Positions 8,914 to 17,354 of a DNA stretch of 64,000 nucleotides are shown here, in pieces. Source of the stretch: DSXH01 sp020724325 (GTDB lineage Bacteria; Bacteroidota; Ignavibacteria; Ignavibacteriales; Melioribacteraceae); contig JBFLYW010000003.1 in assembly GCA_040756515.1 (NCBI GenBank), forward strand, positions 133,597 to 197,596, written 5' to 3'. A model generated the notes under the pieces. It saw only the letters and a program-made list of their open reading frames with translations, was not told the origin of the DNA and made no database searches. Position numbers and translations under genes: made by a program. Numbering within the stretch: position 1 is the first letter of the stretch; every line of letters starts with the position of its first letter.

Positions 8914-9576
8914 ATGCTCAATTTGATTTTTGTAGTAGTATTATCTTACCTTGTTGGCTCAATACCTACAAGCATAATTTTAAGCAAAATTGTAAAAGGA
9001 ATAGATATAAGACTCTATGGCAGCGGAAATGCCGGCGGTTCAAATGTTTTTAGAGTTATGGGATGGAAATGGGGCATTCTTACAATCCTTCTGGACGCTG
9101 TTAAAGGTGCTATTGCGGTAGTTGTAGTTGCCAGACTTTATCTAGACAATTTTCCATTCAATAACATTACTCCATTCGACGATTTCACATTAATTCAGAT
9201 TATTTGTGGTATTGCTGCCGTTATAGGTCATATATGGACTGTCTTTGCAGGGTTTCGAGGCGGTAAAGGAATTGCTACTGCGCTCGGTTTCCTTATTACC
9301 CTGATTACAATTGATATGCTCTTTGCATTAGTAATCTTTACTATTACTGTTACATTATCACGTTACATTTCCCTTGGTTCTTTAACCGCTGCTGTTTCAT
9401 TACCTTTTATTCTTGTAGTTCGAGAAAACTTTTTCGGCGTTGAAATTCAGGGCTATCATACAATTTTACCATTTGTAACCGGACTAGTTCTTCTTGTAAT
9501 CTACACGCACCGCAAGAATATAAACCGTTTACTTAAAGGAAGTGAAAACAAAATCTCTTTATTTAAAAAGAAATAA
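8914..9576 (+). CDS. plsY: Acyl-phosphate:glycerol-3-phosphate acyltransferase PlsY
   Basis: Integral membrane enzyme that makes lysophosphatidic acid from acyl-phosphate and glycerol-3-phosphate, the first step of phospholipid synthesis. The three cytosolic motifs are visible: SYLVGSIPTS (about residues 10-19), GSGNAGGSNVFR (about 37-48) and FRGGKGIAT (about 114-122). Several hydrophobic helices alternate with these loops. 220 residues, normal. The next gene, gpsA, supplies its substrate glycerol-3-phosphate and begins six bases downstream, a functional pair. Confidence 0.96.
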   Translation: MLNLIFVVVLSYLVGSIPTSIILSKIVKGIDIRLYGSGNAGGSNVFRVMGWKWGILTILLDAVKGAIAVVVVARLYLDNFPFNNITPFDDFTLIQIICGIAAVIGHIWTVFAGFRGGKGIATALGFLITLITIDMLFALVIFTITVTLSRYISLGSLTAAVSLPFILVVRENFFGVEIQGYHTILPFVTGLVLLVIYTHRKNINRLLKGSENKISLFKKK

Positions 9577-9582
9577 CCTTAT

Positions 9583-10584
9583 ATGAGAATATCAGTTCTC
9601 GGAGCCGGCGGCTGGGGAACAACCTTAGCTATTCTCCTGCACCATAACGGTCACGATATTACTCTCTGGGAATATAAAAAGAATTACGCCAAAACAATTC
9701 ATCGTTCCAGAGAAAATAAAATTTATCTCCCGGGCATTAAAATCCCAAAAGAAATTAATATCCAATACTCTCTGGAAGAAAGCGCTACCAACAAGCATAT
9801 GATTGTTCTTGCAATCCCTTCGCAGTTTGTCAGAAGTGTTTTACACCAGATGAAAAAATATGATTTCAGTGATACTACTTTTGTTAGTGTTGCTAAGGGA
9901 ATTGAGAAAGATACTATTCTAACCGTCTCGCAGATTATTAAAAGTGAATTAAAACATCTTAACGATTCTCAAATTGGAGTTCTTTCAGGCCCAAGCCATG
10001 CAGAAGAAGTCAGCCGTAAAATTCCTACGGCTGTTGTTGCTGCATCAAATGATGAAAATACAGCTAAGCAAATTCAATCTGCATTTATTACATCATATTT
10101 CAGAGTATATTCTTCAATTGATTTGCTTGGCGTAGAGTACGGCGGCGCAATTAAAAATGTTATTGCCGTTGGTGCCGGTATTATAGACGGAGCTAAATTT
10201 GGCGATAATACAAAAGCTGCTATAATGACAAGAGGAATTGCTGAAATCTCCCGTTTAGGAATTGCTTTGGGTGCACGCCCGGAAACATTTTCCGGACTTT
10301 CAGGTATGGGCGATTTAATAGTTACCTGTATGAGTAAGCACAGCCGTAACAGATATGTTGGCGAACAAATAGGTAAGGGAAAAAAACTGAAAGACGTCTT
10401 AAAAACAATGAAGATGGTTGCAGAAGGCGTGGAAACTAGCAGATCAGTTTATCAATTAGCTCAGGAACATAAAATTTCTACACCAATTTGCACTGCCGTT
10501 TATCAAATTCTCTTCGAAGAAAGAGACCCTATAAAAGTTACATACGAACTAATGACCCGTGATATGAAGCCCGAGAAAGAATAA
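9583..10584 (+). CDS. gpsA: Glycerol-3-phosphate dehydrogenase [NAD(P)+]
   Basis: Reduces dihydroxyacetone phosphate to sn-glycerol-3-phosphate for phospholipid synthesis. Rossmann motif GAGGWGTTLA at residues 7-16, then LAIPSQFVR, GPSHAEEV, the catalytic-lysine segment GGAIKNVIAVGAGI and GLSGMGDLIVTC are all as expected. 333 residues. Placed directly after plsY, whose substrate it makes. Inter-gene sequence to recG (70 bases) holds only a pyrimidine-rich run. Confidence 0.96.
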   Translation: MRISVLGAGGWGTTLAILLHHNGHDITLWEYKKNYAKTIHRSRENKIYLPGIKIPKEINIQYSLEESATNKHMIVLAIPSQFVRSVLHQMKKYDFSDTTFVSVAKGIEKDTILTVSQIIKSELKHLNDSQIGVLSGPSHAEEVSRKIPTAVVAASNDENTAKQIQSAFITSYFRVYSSIDLLGVEYGGAIKNVIAVGAGIIDGAKFGDNTKAAIMTRGIAEISRLGIALGARPETFSGLSGMGDLIVTCMSKHSRNRYVGEQIGKGKKLKDVLKTMKMVAEGVETSRSVYQLAQEHKISTPICTAVYQILFEERDPIKVTYELMTRDMKPEKE

Positions 10585-10654
10585 TCTACTCTTAATTTAG
10601 TCATCCCTCCTTTTTATTTATTATATTTATCCCAGCACAAAACAAAGCTTATTT

Positions 10655-12832
10655 ATGCCGGATCTCCTTTCTCAATCGGTTCAGTATTTGAAGTCTGTTG
10701 GTCCTAAGCGAGCAGAATCTTTTTCCAAAACCGGTATCAATACTATTAAAGATTTGTTGTTTTACTTTCCTACCCGCTATTTAGATCGATCTACAATTCT
10801 TAACAGTGTAAAAGTACTTCAATATTTGCGAAACGGTTATGAAGGTGAAGTTACAATAATTGGTGAGGTTGTTTCGAAAGAACTGATACGATACGGTAAG
10901 AAACAGATTTATAAAATACGAATGAAAGATGGTTCAGGAATTTTTGAGTGCGTTTGGTTTCAAGGAATAAATTATCTTAAGGAAATATTCAACGAAGGTG
11001 AATTTTATGCAATTTCTGCTAAACCGGTTCTAACAAAATACGGACACTTACAATTTGTTCATCCGGATTTCGACCGACTAGCAGAAAAGGAATCTAAAGA
11101 TTTCATGCATACCGGAAAAATTATTCCTTTCTACTGCGTCCCAAAAGAACTACGCTCTGCAAATCTTGGGGATTTCAGTCTGCGGCGAATAATAAATTAC
11201 GCTGTTGATAATTTCTGCAACAATCTAACAGAAACACTTCCTGCAGATATTTTACAATTCTATAATTTCATGGAAATTAATTCCGCTGTTAGGAACTTGC
11301 ACTTCCCGGAAAATTATACGTCCCTCCTTAATGCACAGAAAAGATTTAAGTTCGAGGAGCTGTTTTACTTAGAATGTATGATTGCATTAAAAAAAACTTT
11401 GATTGAAAAGAAAAAAAAAGCTGCCGCTTTTAAGACCGACACTAAATTAATTAAAAAATTTCTTGCAAGTCTTCCTTTCTCCTTAACTCCTGCTCAATTA
11501 AAAGTATTAAGTGAAATCAGAAAAGATCTTGAAAGTAATAAACCGATGAACCGCTTACTGCAAGGAGATGTTGGCAGCGGCAAAACAGTTGTCGCTCTTA
11601 TAAGTTCATTAATTGTTATATCAAACGGCTTTCAAGCTGTCTTAATGTCGCCAACAGAAATTCTTGCCGACCAACATTACAAAAGAATTTCGAAATTATT
11701 GGAACCAATTGGAATTAATGTCGGTCTGTTGATAAGCGGACAAAAAAAATCTGAACGGCAAAAAATACTAAGTGATATAGAGCACGGCGATATAAAATTA
11801 ATAGTTGGTACGCACGCATTGATAGAAGACAATGTTGAATTCAATAGGATTGGTTTAGTAATTATTGATGAGCAGCATCGGTTTGGTGTAATACAAAGAT
11901 CCAAACTTATTCGCAAAGGAATTATGCCGGATGTACTTGTAATGACTGCAACACCAATACCACGGACACTTTCAATGACTTTATACGGAGACCTTGATAC
12001 TTCAATAATAGATGAAATGCCAATGAACCGTAAACCGGTTAAGACCTACTTGCGTGGAGAAGGAAAACTTAACGATGTATATAAATTTATTATCGATAAA
12101 TCCTTAGAAGGTTACCAGACATTTTTAGTATATCCTCTTGTAGAAGAATCCGAGAAAATGGAGCTTAAAGCTGCCGAGACCTATTACAACAATTTAAAAG
12201 AAAATCATCTCAAGGAATTAAAAGTCGGTTTAATCCACGGTAGAATGAGCTGGCAGCAAAAGGAGCAGGTGATGCTTGAATTTGCATCAAAAAAATACGA
12301 CGTACTGGTTTCGACCACTGTTATTGAGGTTGGAATCGATATTCCTGATGCAAATATTATTATCATAAACGATGCGTTCCGTTTCGGTTTATCACAATTA
12401 CATCAACTTAGAGGGCGGGTAGGCAGAAGTGATAAGCAAGCTTATTGTATTTTGATAACTAAAGATGAATACGCCGTTAAAACAAATCAATTTAGCTTCG
12501 ACTTCAATTATCTTTCCAGCGAACAAATTGAAAAAAATAAATCCATTATCCGGCTCAATTCGATGCTTAAATACAATAGCGGATTCGAATTATCGGAAAT
12601 TGATATGAAGTTAAGAGGACAGGGAGATATATTCGGAACAAGGCAGAGCGGACTTCCGGAATTAAAGTACGCAAATGTAATAACCGATTTCGATTTGCTC
12701 TCAGAAGCCAGAGAGATTGCTTTCAAAATTATTAATGATGATCCATCTTTGACGAAAGAAAATAATTCCATCATTAAAAAAAATCTGAAAGAAAATTTTT
12801 CCAGCAGCATTCTTCTTTCACAAATTGCGTAA
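10655..12832 (+). CDS. recG: ATP-dependent DNA helicase RecG
   Basis: Superfamily 2 helicase that remodels stalled replication forks and branched recombination intermediates. The N-terminal wedge/OB region includes SVGPKRAESFSKTGI (helix-hairpin-helix-like) and an OB fold (about residues 60-150). Helicase motifs follow: LLQGDVGSGKT (Walker A), IIDEQHRFG (motif II, DEQH), MTATPIPRT (motif III) and HQLRGRVGRS (motif VI). 725 residues, a full-length RecG. It stands alone between the gpsA and ATP-grasp units. Confidence 0.96.
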   Translation: MPDLLSQSVQYLKSVGPKRAESFSKTGINTIKDLLFYFPTRYLDRSTILNSVKVLQYLRNGYEGEVTIIGEVVSKELIRYGKKQIYKIRMKDGSGIFECVWFQGINYLKEIFNEGEFYAISAKPVLTKYGHLQFVHPDFDRLAEKESKDFMHTGKIIPFYCVPKELRSANLGDFSLRRIINYAVDNFCNNLTETLPADILQFYNFMEINSAVRNLHFPENYTSLLNAQKRFKFEELFYLECMIALKKTLIEKKKKAAAFKTDTKLIKKFLASLPFSLTPAQLKVLSEIRKDLESNKPMNRLLQGDVGSGKTVVALISSLIVISNGFQAVLMSPTEILADQHYKRISKLLEPIGINVGLLISGQKKSERQKILSDIEHGDIKLIVGTHALIEDNVEFNRIGLVIIDEQHRFGVIQRSKLIRKGIMPDVLVMTATPIPRTLSMTLYGDLDTSIIDEMPMNRKPVKTYLRGEGKLNDVYKFIIDKSLEGYQTFLVYPLVEESEKMELKAAETYYNNLKENHLKELKVGLIHGRMSWQQKEQVMLEFASKKYDVLVSTTVIEVGIDIPDANIIIINDAFRFGLSQLHQLRGRVGRSDKQAYCILITKDEYAVKTNQFSFDFNYLSSEQIEKNKSIIRLNSMLKYNSGFELSEIDMKLRGQGDIFGTRQSGLPELKYANVITDFDLLSEAREIAFKIINDDPSLTKENNSIIKKNLKENFSSSILLSQIA

Positions 12833-12895
12833 CAGCTCTTCAAATTTTTTTCTCTACGTTCTCATATCATAGAATAAAATTTTTTACCGTTTAAC

Positions 12896-12925
12896 TTGCA
12901 AAAGATTTCCAAATAGTTATATTAG
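12896..12925 (+). promoter_or_regulatory. Candidate Bacteroidota-type promoter for the ATP-grasp/kamA cluster
   Basis: TTG at 12896-12898 and TATATTAG at 12918-12925 are 19 bases apart, one mismatch from the TAnnTTTG half. It lies in the 128-base gap after recG and would give a leader of roughly 30 bases before the TTG start at 12961. The only plausible promoter I see ahead of the four-gene cluster. Confidence 0.42.
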
Positions 12926-12960
12926 TAAGCAACGATTGAAAGGAATTCTGTATCAGTTCG

Positions 12961-14025
12961 TTGGTACAAAATAAAAACCTAAAAGTTGCACTAACATATA
13001 ATGTAAAACCGGACGAATCTTCATCCGAATCCGCACCACTCTCTCTCAAATCAAAAAAATCTTCTTCATTCAACGATACTTACGCCGAATGGGATACTAT
13101 TGAAACTGTAAACGCAATTAAAGAAGCACTTGAACTTCATCACGAAGTTACATTGATTGAAGCGAATATAGATGCTTTCGAAAAATTTAAGAAGGTTAAT
13201 CCGGAAATTGTATTTAATGTTGCAGAATGTGCAAATGGTGTAAGCAGAGAAGCCAGAATCCCCGCAATGTTAGACATGCTTGGTATTCCATACACAGGAT
13301 CGGATCCATTAACACTTGCAACTTGTCTGGATAAATCTAGAACAAAAGAAGTTCTTTCTTATCATGATGTGCCAACTTCAAAATTTATTTATGTAGAAAG
13401 CTTGGATGATCTTCAATACTTTAACCTTGCCTTCCCTGTAATTATGAAACCTGTTTCGGAAGGTTCGGGAAAAGGAATATTCAATTCTTCCTTTGTAAAT
13501 AATTTACCGGATCTAACCGAACGACTTTCTGAGAACCTAAATGCCTATAACCAGCCATTTATTATAGAAGAATATTTGCCAGGAAGAGAGTTTACCGTTG
13601 CTATTCTGGGTAACAATTCCGATACGGAAGTATTGCCAATTGTAGAAATTAACTTTAACGAGCTGCCCGGCAACCTGCTCCCAATTTATTCTTTTGAAGC
13701 TAAATGGGTAGTTGATACGCGCGATAATCCATTAAATATTTTTTCTTGTCCGGCAAAAATCGACAGAGAGCTGGAAGAAAAGATTAAAGCCGTTTGCTTA
13801 AAAACATATAAGGTACTCCGATGTAAAGATTGGAGCAGAATTGATTTGAGATTGGATGCTAATGGTGAACCAAATATTATAGAAATAAATCCACTGCCCG
13901 GAATTCTTCCTAAACCCGAAGACAACTCATGTTTTCCAAAAGCAGCAAGGGCAAAGGGATTATCTTATGAAGAGATGATAAATAAGGTACTTACAATTGC
14001 AGCAAAGAGACATAATTTATTATGA
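12961..14025 (+). CDS. D-Ala-D-Ala ligase-like ATP-grasp enzyme 1
   Basis: ATP-grasp carboxylate-amine ligase resembling D-alanine-D-alanine ligase. The N-terminal fold has IVFNVAEC (about 83-90) and IPYTGSDPLTLATCLDKSRTK (split 109-129), then a lysine-bearing MKPVSEGSGKG loop (162-172), IIEEYLPGREFTV (201-213), and the Mg/ATP site RIDLR (293-297) with IIEINPLPG (306-314). The Ddl serine-rich substrate end is replaced by PKPEDNSCFPKAA, so the substrate is probably not D-Ala. An odd Ser-rich stretch occupies residues 20-37. Start is TTG at 12961; no in-frame ATG precedes the core. Its 3' end overlaps the next ligase by four bases (ATGA). Confidence 0.85.
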   Translation: MVQNKNLKVALTYNVKPDESSSESAPLSLKSKKSSSFNDTYAEWDTIETVNAIKEALELHHEVTLIEANIDAFEKFKKVNPEIVFNVAECANGVSREARIPAMLDMLGIPYTGSDPLTLATCLDKSRTKEVLSYHDVPTSKFIYVESLDDLQYFNLAFPVIMKPVSEGSGKGIFNSSFVNNLPDLTERLSENLNAYNQPFIIEEYLPGREFTVAILGNNSDTEVLPIVEINFNELPGNLLPIYSFEAKWVVDTRDNPLNIFSCPAKIDRELEEKIKAVCLKTYKVLRCKDWSRIDLRLDANGEPNIIEINPLPGILPKPEDNSCFPKAARAKGLSYEEMINKVLTIAAKRHNLL

Positions 14026-15080
14026 ATCTTGATAGAAAAATATTGATCTGTTATAACGAACCCACGCGTCTTTACAATAATTACCTTGGTAAAGACATCT
14101 CAGATGATAAAGAAAATGTAGATCTGTCCGAAACTGATTTTCTGAAACAGATCGAAGAAATTCAGAGAATACTTGCCAGGAAGTACTTAAGCGTTGATAC
14201 TCTTGCCGTCAACAGCGATATCAAGACATTAATTAAAAAAGTAAATCATTATTCTCCGGATGTAATTTTAAATTTTGTTGAATCGGTTGAAGGTGTTTCT
14301 AATCTCGAAAGTTACATTGCCGGCATTTTCGATCTTATGGGTATTCCATACACAGGAAACAGCCCTGTCTGTTTGGGCAACTGTCTAATCAAATCACGTA
14401 CAAAGCAGATTCTAAATTCGCATGGAATTAAAACCCCCAGGCATTTCATTACAAAACTTAACAAAGTTCCAACGCAGAGAGAATTGTTGTTAAGGTATCC
14501 AATGATTCTTAAGTTAGCACGCGAAGATGCAAGTATTGGTATATCTGAGTTTTCCGTTGTGAACAATTATGAATTGCTCAAACAGCGGCTCCATTATTTA
14601 TATAATACTTACAGTCAGGAAGTATTAATTGAAGAATACATCGAAGGACGCGAATTAAACGTAGCAATACTTGGCGAACAAATTCTACCTATTTCCGAAA
14701 TTCGTTTCGACGGCTTGCCGGAAGAACTTCCTAAAATTATAACATACGAAGCAAAATGGTCTCCGGAAAGTATTTATTATAAACATACTACTCCAAAGTG
14801 TCCGGCTCCGCTCGAAAAAAAATTAAAATCGAGAATTGAACAAATGGCTTTAACTGCATATAAAACGCTTGAGTGTAGAGATTATGCCAGAGTAGATATT
14901 CGGCTAAACAATAAAAACATTCCATATGTTATTGAAGTTAATCCGAATCCCGATATTTCTCCTGATTCCGGATTTGTCCGTTCTGCTGCGGCTGCAGGTA
15001 TTGTTTATGAAGAACTGCTATATCAATTAACTCACTTGGCATTACAGAGATTACAATATGATACGCAAGCTGCAATCTAA
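14022..15080 (+). CDS. D-Ala-D-Ala ligase-like ATP-grasp enzyme 2
   Basis: Second ATP-grasp ligase, paralogous to the one just upstream: both share IPYTG, KSRTK, a GRE motif (209-211 here) and an EAKW segment. Here the lysine-bearing loop is LKLAREDASIGIS (163-175), weaker in glycines than in its neighbour. The Mg/ATP region is RVDIR (290-294) and VIEVNPNPDISPDSGF (303-318). 352 residues. Start ATG at 14022 overlaps the upstream TGA; its own last 23 bases overlap the GNAT gene. The pair may act in sequence or as a heteromer on an amino acid supplied by the KamA-like enzyme; the substrate is not readable. Confidence 0.83.
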   Translation: MNLDRKILICYNEPTRLYNNYLGKDISDDKENVDLSETDFLKQIEEIQRILARKYLSVDTLAVNSDIKTLIKKVNHYSPDVILNFVESVEGVSNLESYIAGIFDLMGIPYTGNSPVCLGNCLIKSRTKQILNSHGIKTPRHFITKLNKVPTQRELLLRYPMILKLAREDASIGISEFSVVNNYELLKQRLHYLYNTYSQEVLIEEYIEGRELNVAILGEQILPISEIRFDGLPEELPKIITYEAKWSPESIYYKHTTPKCPAPLEKKLKSRIEQMALTAYKTLECRDYARVDIRLNNKNIPYVIEVNPNPDISPDSGFVRSAAAAGIVYEELLYQLTHLALQRLQYDTQAAI

Positions 15081-15528
15081 AGATAGAACACGACTGGTTG
15101 AAATTATTGACGGTACTGATAATTTCAGTCAGGAAGAAAAAAAAGTTGCCATAGAATTAATTGACGAAGCACTTGGTAATGTAAATAACGGATACTACAA
15201 TATTTTCGTTTATGAAGAGGGCGGAAAAATATCCGGTTATCATTGCACAGGGAAGAGAGCGTTAACAGACGGAACATACGATCTATTCTGGATAGTTGTA
15301 GATAGTAAAATTCAGAATAAAGGGGTTGGTAAAAAACTATTGGACCATGCAGAAAGTTTTGTTAAAGAAAACAATGGAAGATGGATTCTTGCAGAAACAT
15401 CTTCAAAGGATAATTATGATGCAACAAGAAATTTTTATTTCAGAAATAATTATTCAATAATTGCAGAGATAAAAGATTTTTATAGAGTAAATGATCATTT
15501 AATCGTTTTTGGAAAATATATAAAATAA
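15058..15528 (+). CDS. GNAT family N-acetyltransferase
   Basis: Small acetyl-CoA-dependent N-acetyltransferase. The core beta strand LFWIVVD (77-82 region) leads into the pyrophosphate loop QNKGVGKKLL (86-95), the Q/RxxGxG/A motif of the family. The later strand GRWILAETSS (108-117) and NFYFRNNY (125-132) complete the fold. 156 residues. It starts 23 bases inside the second ATP-grasp gene and ends 21 bases before kamA. In archaea and some bacteria KamA is paired with a beta-lysine N-acetyltransferase (AblB), so acetylation of a beta-lysine product is a reasonable inference. Confidence 0.85.
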   Translation: MIRKLQSKDRTRLVEIIDGTDNFSQEEKKVAIELIDEALGNVNNGYYNIFVYEEGGKISGYHCTGKRALTDGTYDLFWIVVDSKIQNKGVGKKLLDHAESFVKENNGRWILAETSSKDNYDATRNFYFRNNYSIIAEIKDFYRVNDHLIVFGKYIK

Positions 15529-15549
15529 CAAAACACAAAGGGCATAATC

Positions 15550-16746
15550 ATGGAACTCTGGCAGCAAATGGTTAGAGACAGTATTCATACTGTAGATCAG
15601 CTGGTAGAAAAATTTAATATAGATAGAAAAGTTGCTGAAGGACTAGACGAGTTCTTTCAAGCAAGAATAAATCCTTACTATCTTAGTCTTATTAGGTATC
15701 CGGGGGATCCAATTTGGCTGCAATGTGTTCCGGACATAAAAGAATTGGAAGACATAGACGGCTACGAAGACCCACTTCAGGAAGATGCAATGAGCCCTGT
15801 TCCAAATATTACACATCGATACCCGGATCGTGCTCTTTTTTTAACAACAAGTCAATGCGGTATGTATTGCCGCTTTTGTACAAGAAAAAGGAAAGTTGGT
15901 AATTCCGATAAGATTTCTATGAGACAGCTTGAATCCGCATTTAAGTATCTCGAACAGCATACGGAAATACGCGATGTTGTTATGTCTGGCGGCGATCCTT
16001 TGATGCTGACCGATACAATGCTTGAGAAAATTTTGCAACGATTGAGCGCTATTCCGCACATAGAAATAATCCGTTTAGGAACAAAAATGCCATGCGTTTT
16101 ACCTCATCGAATTACACCTAAACTTTGCGAAATGTTGAAGAAGTATCATCCAATCTATATTAACACTCATTTTAATCATCCGTGGGAAATTACTCCGGAA
16201 AGTACTAAAGCATGCGAAATGCTTGCAAATGCCGGATGCCCGGTTCAAAATCAAGCCGTGTTAATGAAAGGCGTTAATGATGATACAGAAACATTGAAAG
16301 AGCTATTCACAAAACTTTTGAAGATTAGAGTAAAGCCATATTATCTTTACATGGCAGATGAAACTAGAGGAGCGAATCATTTCCGGACTTCGATTGACAA
16401 AGGATTGGAAATTATGTTTGCATTGCGCGGAAATATCAGCGGACTTGCTATTCCTCACTTTGTAATTGATGCGCCGGGTGGAGGCGGCAAAATTCCAATA
16501 TTACCTCAGTATGTTCTTCATAAAGATGAAAACAGTATTGTTCTCCGTAATTATAAAAACCAGATTTATGCTTACCACGAAGCAAAGAATGGAAACGGAA
16601 ATGGTCACGGACAAATAACAGATAACGATGTAGATAAGATAGAAGTTGAAATAACAGGAAAAAAGAATGGTTCTTCTAAGAAGCCGAAGAATTATAAAGA
16701 TGATGCCGATGTTTCCCTGCCAGTTATTGAGTCTAGTAAAAATTAA
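15550..16746 (+). CDS. kamA: Lysine 2,3-aminomutase-like radical SAM enzyme
   Basis: Radical SAM, PLP-dependent aminomutase. The cluster motif CGMYCRFC (C103, C107, C110) binds the 4Fe-4S/SAM, and MSGGDP (145-150) is the SAM-binding GGE-like segment. K314 in APGGGGK is the PLP lysine. D270 (MADETRG) and D307 (VIDAPG) align with the two aspartates that hold the substrate epsilon-amine in clostridial lysine 2,3-aminomutase, supporting L-lysine as substrate. The Gly-rich PLP motif argues against the EpmB type. The C-terminal ~55 residues are low-complexity (Asn/Gly/Lys) and have no cysteine, so the zinc-binding Cys cluster known in the clostridial enzyme seems absent. Last gene of the four-gene cluster. 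Confidence 0.9.
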   Translation: MELWQQMVRDSIHTVDQLVEKFNIDRKVAEGLDEFFQARINPYYLSLIRYPGDPIWLQCVPDIKELEDIDGYEDPLQEDAMSPVPNITHRYPDRALFLTTSQCGMYCRFCTRKRKVGNSDKISMRQLESAFKYLEQHTEIRDVVMSGGDPLMLTDTMLEKILQRLSAIPHIEIIRLGTKMPCVLPHRITPKLCEMLKKYHPIYINTHFNHPWEITPESTKACEMLANAGCPVQNQAVLMKGVNDDTETLKELFTKLLKIRVKPYYLYMADETRGANHFRTSIDKGLEIMFALRGNISGLAIPHFVIDAPGGGGKIPILPQYVLHKDENSIVLRNYKNQIYAYHEAKNGNGNGHGQITDNDVDKIEVEITGKKNGSSKKPKNYKDDADVSLPVIESSKN

Positions 16747-16765
16747 TTGTTGTTATTGATTGAAT

Positions 16766-16812
16766 AAAAAGCGGCTGTCTCATTTGGAAAATTTCATTTG
16801 AGACGGCTTTTT
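16766..16812. terminator. Bidirectional terminator between kamA and the thioredoxin-like gene
   Basis: An imperfect stem pairs GTCTCA (16777-16782) with TGAGAC (16799-16804). It is flanked by AAAAA (16766-16770) on one side and TTTTT (16808-16812) on the other, so it can act in both directions. It sits in the 93-base gap between convergent genes. Confidence 0.65.
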
Positions 16813-16839
16813 GTTATCCACACATTGTTAATTACCGTT

Positions 16840-17346
16840 TCATAAATTGTGTAATATTTTATTGAAGTCATTTTCCAAAGTCGTTTTAGGTGTTTCAATA
16901 ATTCTTCCTAATTCTTTTCCGTTGATATAAAAAATAAATGTAGGAACGTATTTAATCTCCAGTGAAGCAATATTTCCATCAGGGCTATCTTTTTTTCTAT
17001 CAACAAAATTTATTGTTAGCAAGTTGTTATTAAATTTTAACTCGTCAAGAATTCGTAAAAATCTTGGAACCTCTCTCCTGCTGTCGCTGCACCATGTTCC
17101 TGTTATAATTAAAATAGAAAGACCATCCAGTTTTTGTTTTATAGAATCTAAAGCTGCGGTGTTAAATTCATAATTATCATACTCGGGTTCATACCACCAG
17201 GCAAAATTTGAATCCAGCATTGCGGTTTTGTCGCAAATTCCTATAAGCATTGGCTTGCCTGAACGTTCATCGGTAACAAGTTTATTTTTATCTTGAGAAT
17301 AAATTGGAGATAAGAGAATCAGCAGAGCAAATAATATTTTTTTCAT
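16840..17346 (-). CDS. Exported thioredoxin-like protein with a CSDS active-site motif
   Basis: Short signal peptide (residues 1-17, MKKILFALLILLSPIYS) and a thioredoxin fold. The active-site turn is TWCSDSRREVPRF (84-96): one cysteine (C86) followed by S-D-S instead of a second cysteine. VPTF at 134-137 supplies the cis-proline. Such WCSDSRRE proteins are a recurring Bacteroidota-type thioredoxin variant; a peroxidase-, monothiol- or binding-type role is likelier than a classical disulfide reductase. C38 is the only other cysteine outside the turn. Last gene of a nine-gene unit on this strand, eight bases after nadK. Confidence 0.72.
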   Translation of the reverse strand: MKKILFALLILLSPIYSQDKNKLVTDERSGKPMLIGICDKTAMLDSNFAWWYEPEYDNYEFNTAALDSIKQKLDGLSILIITGTWCSDSRREVPRFLRILDELKFNNNLLTINFVDRKKDSPDGNIASLEIKYVPTFIFYINGKELGRIIETPKTTLENDFNKILHNL

Positions 17347-17354
17347 TCTATCCT

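Noticed and set aside
10585..10654. Promoter-like TATATTTA before recG
   Set aside because: The upstream TTTG-like element is 22 bases away and poorly matched.
13686..13925. Long antisense open frames inside ATP-grasp 1 and several other genes
   Set aside because: They mirror the codon pattern of the sense gene, lack start signals and resemble no family; treated as shadows.
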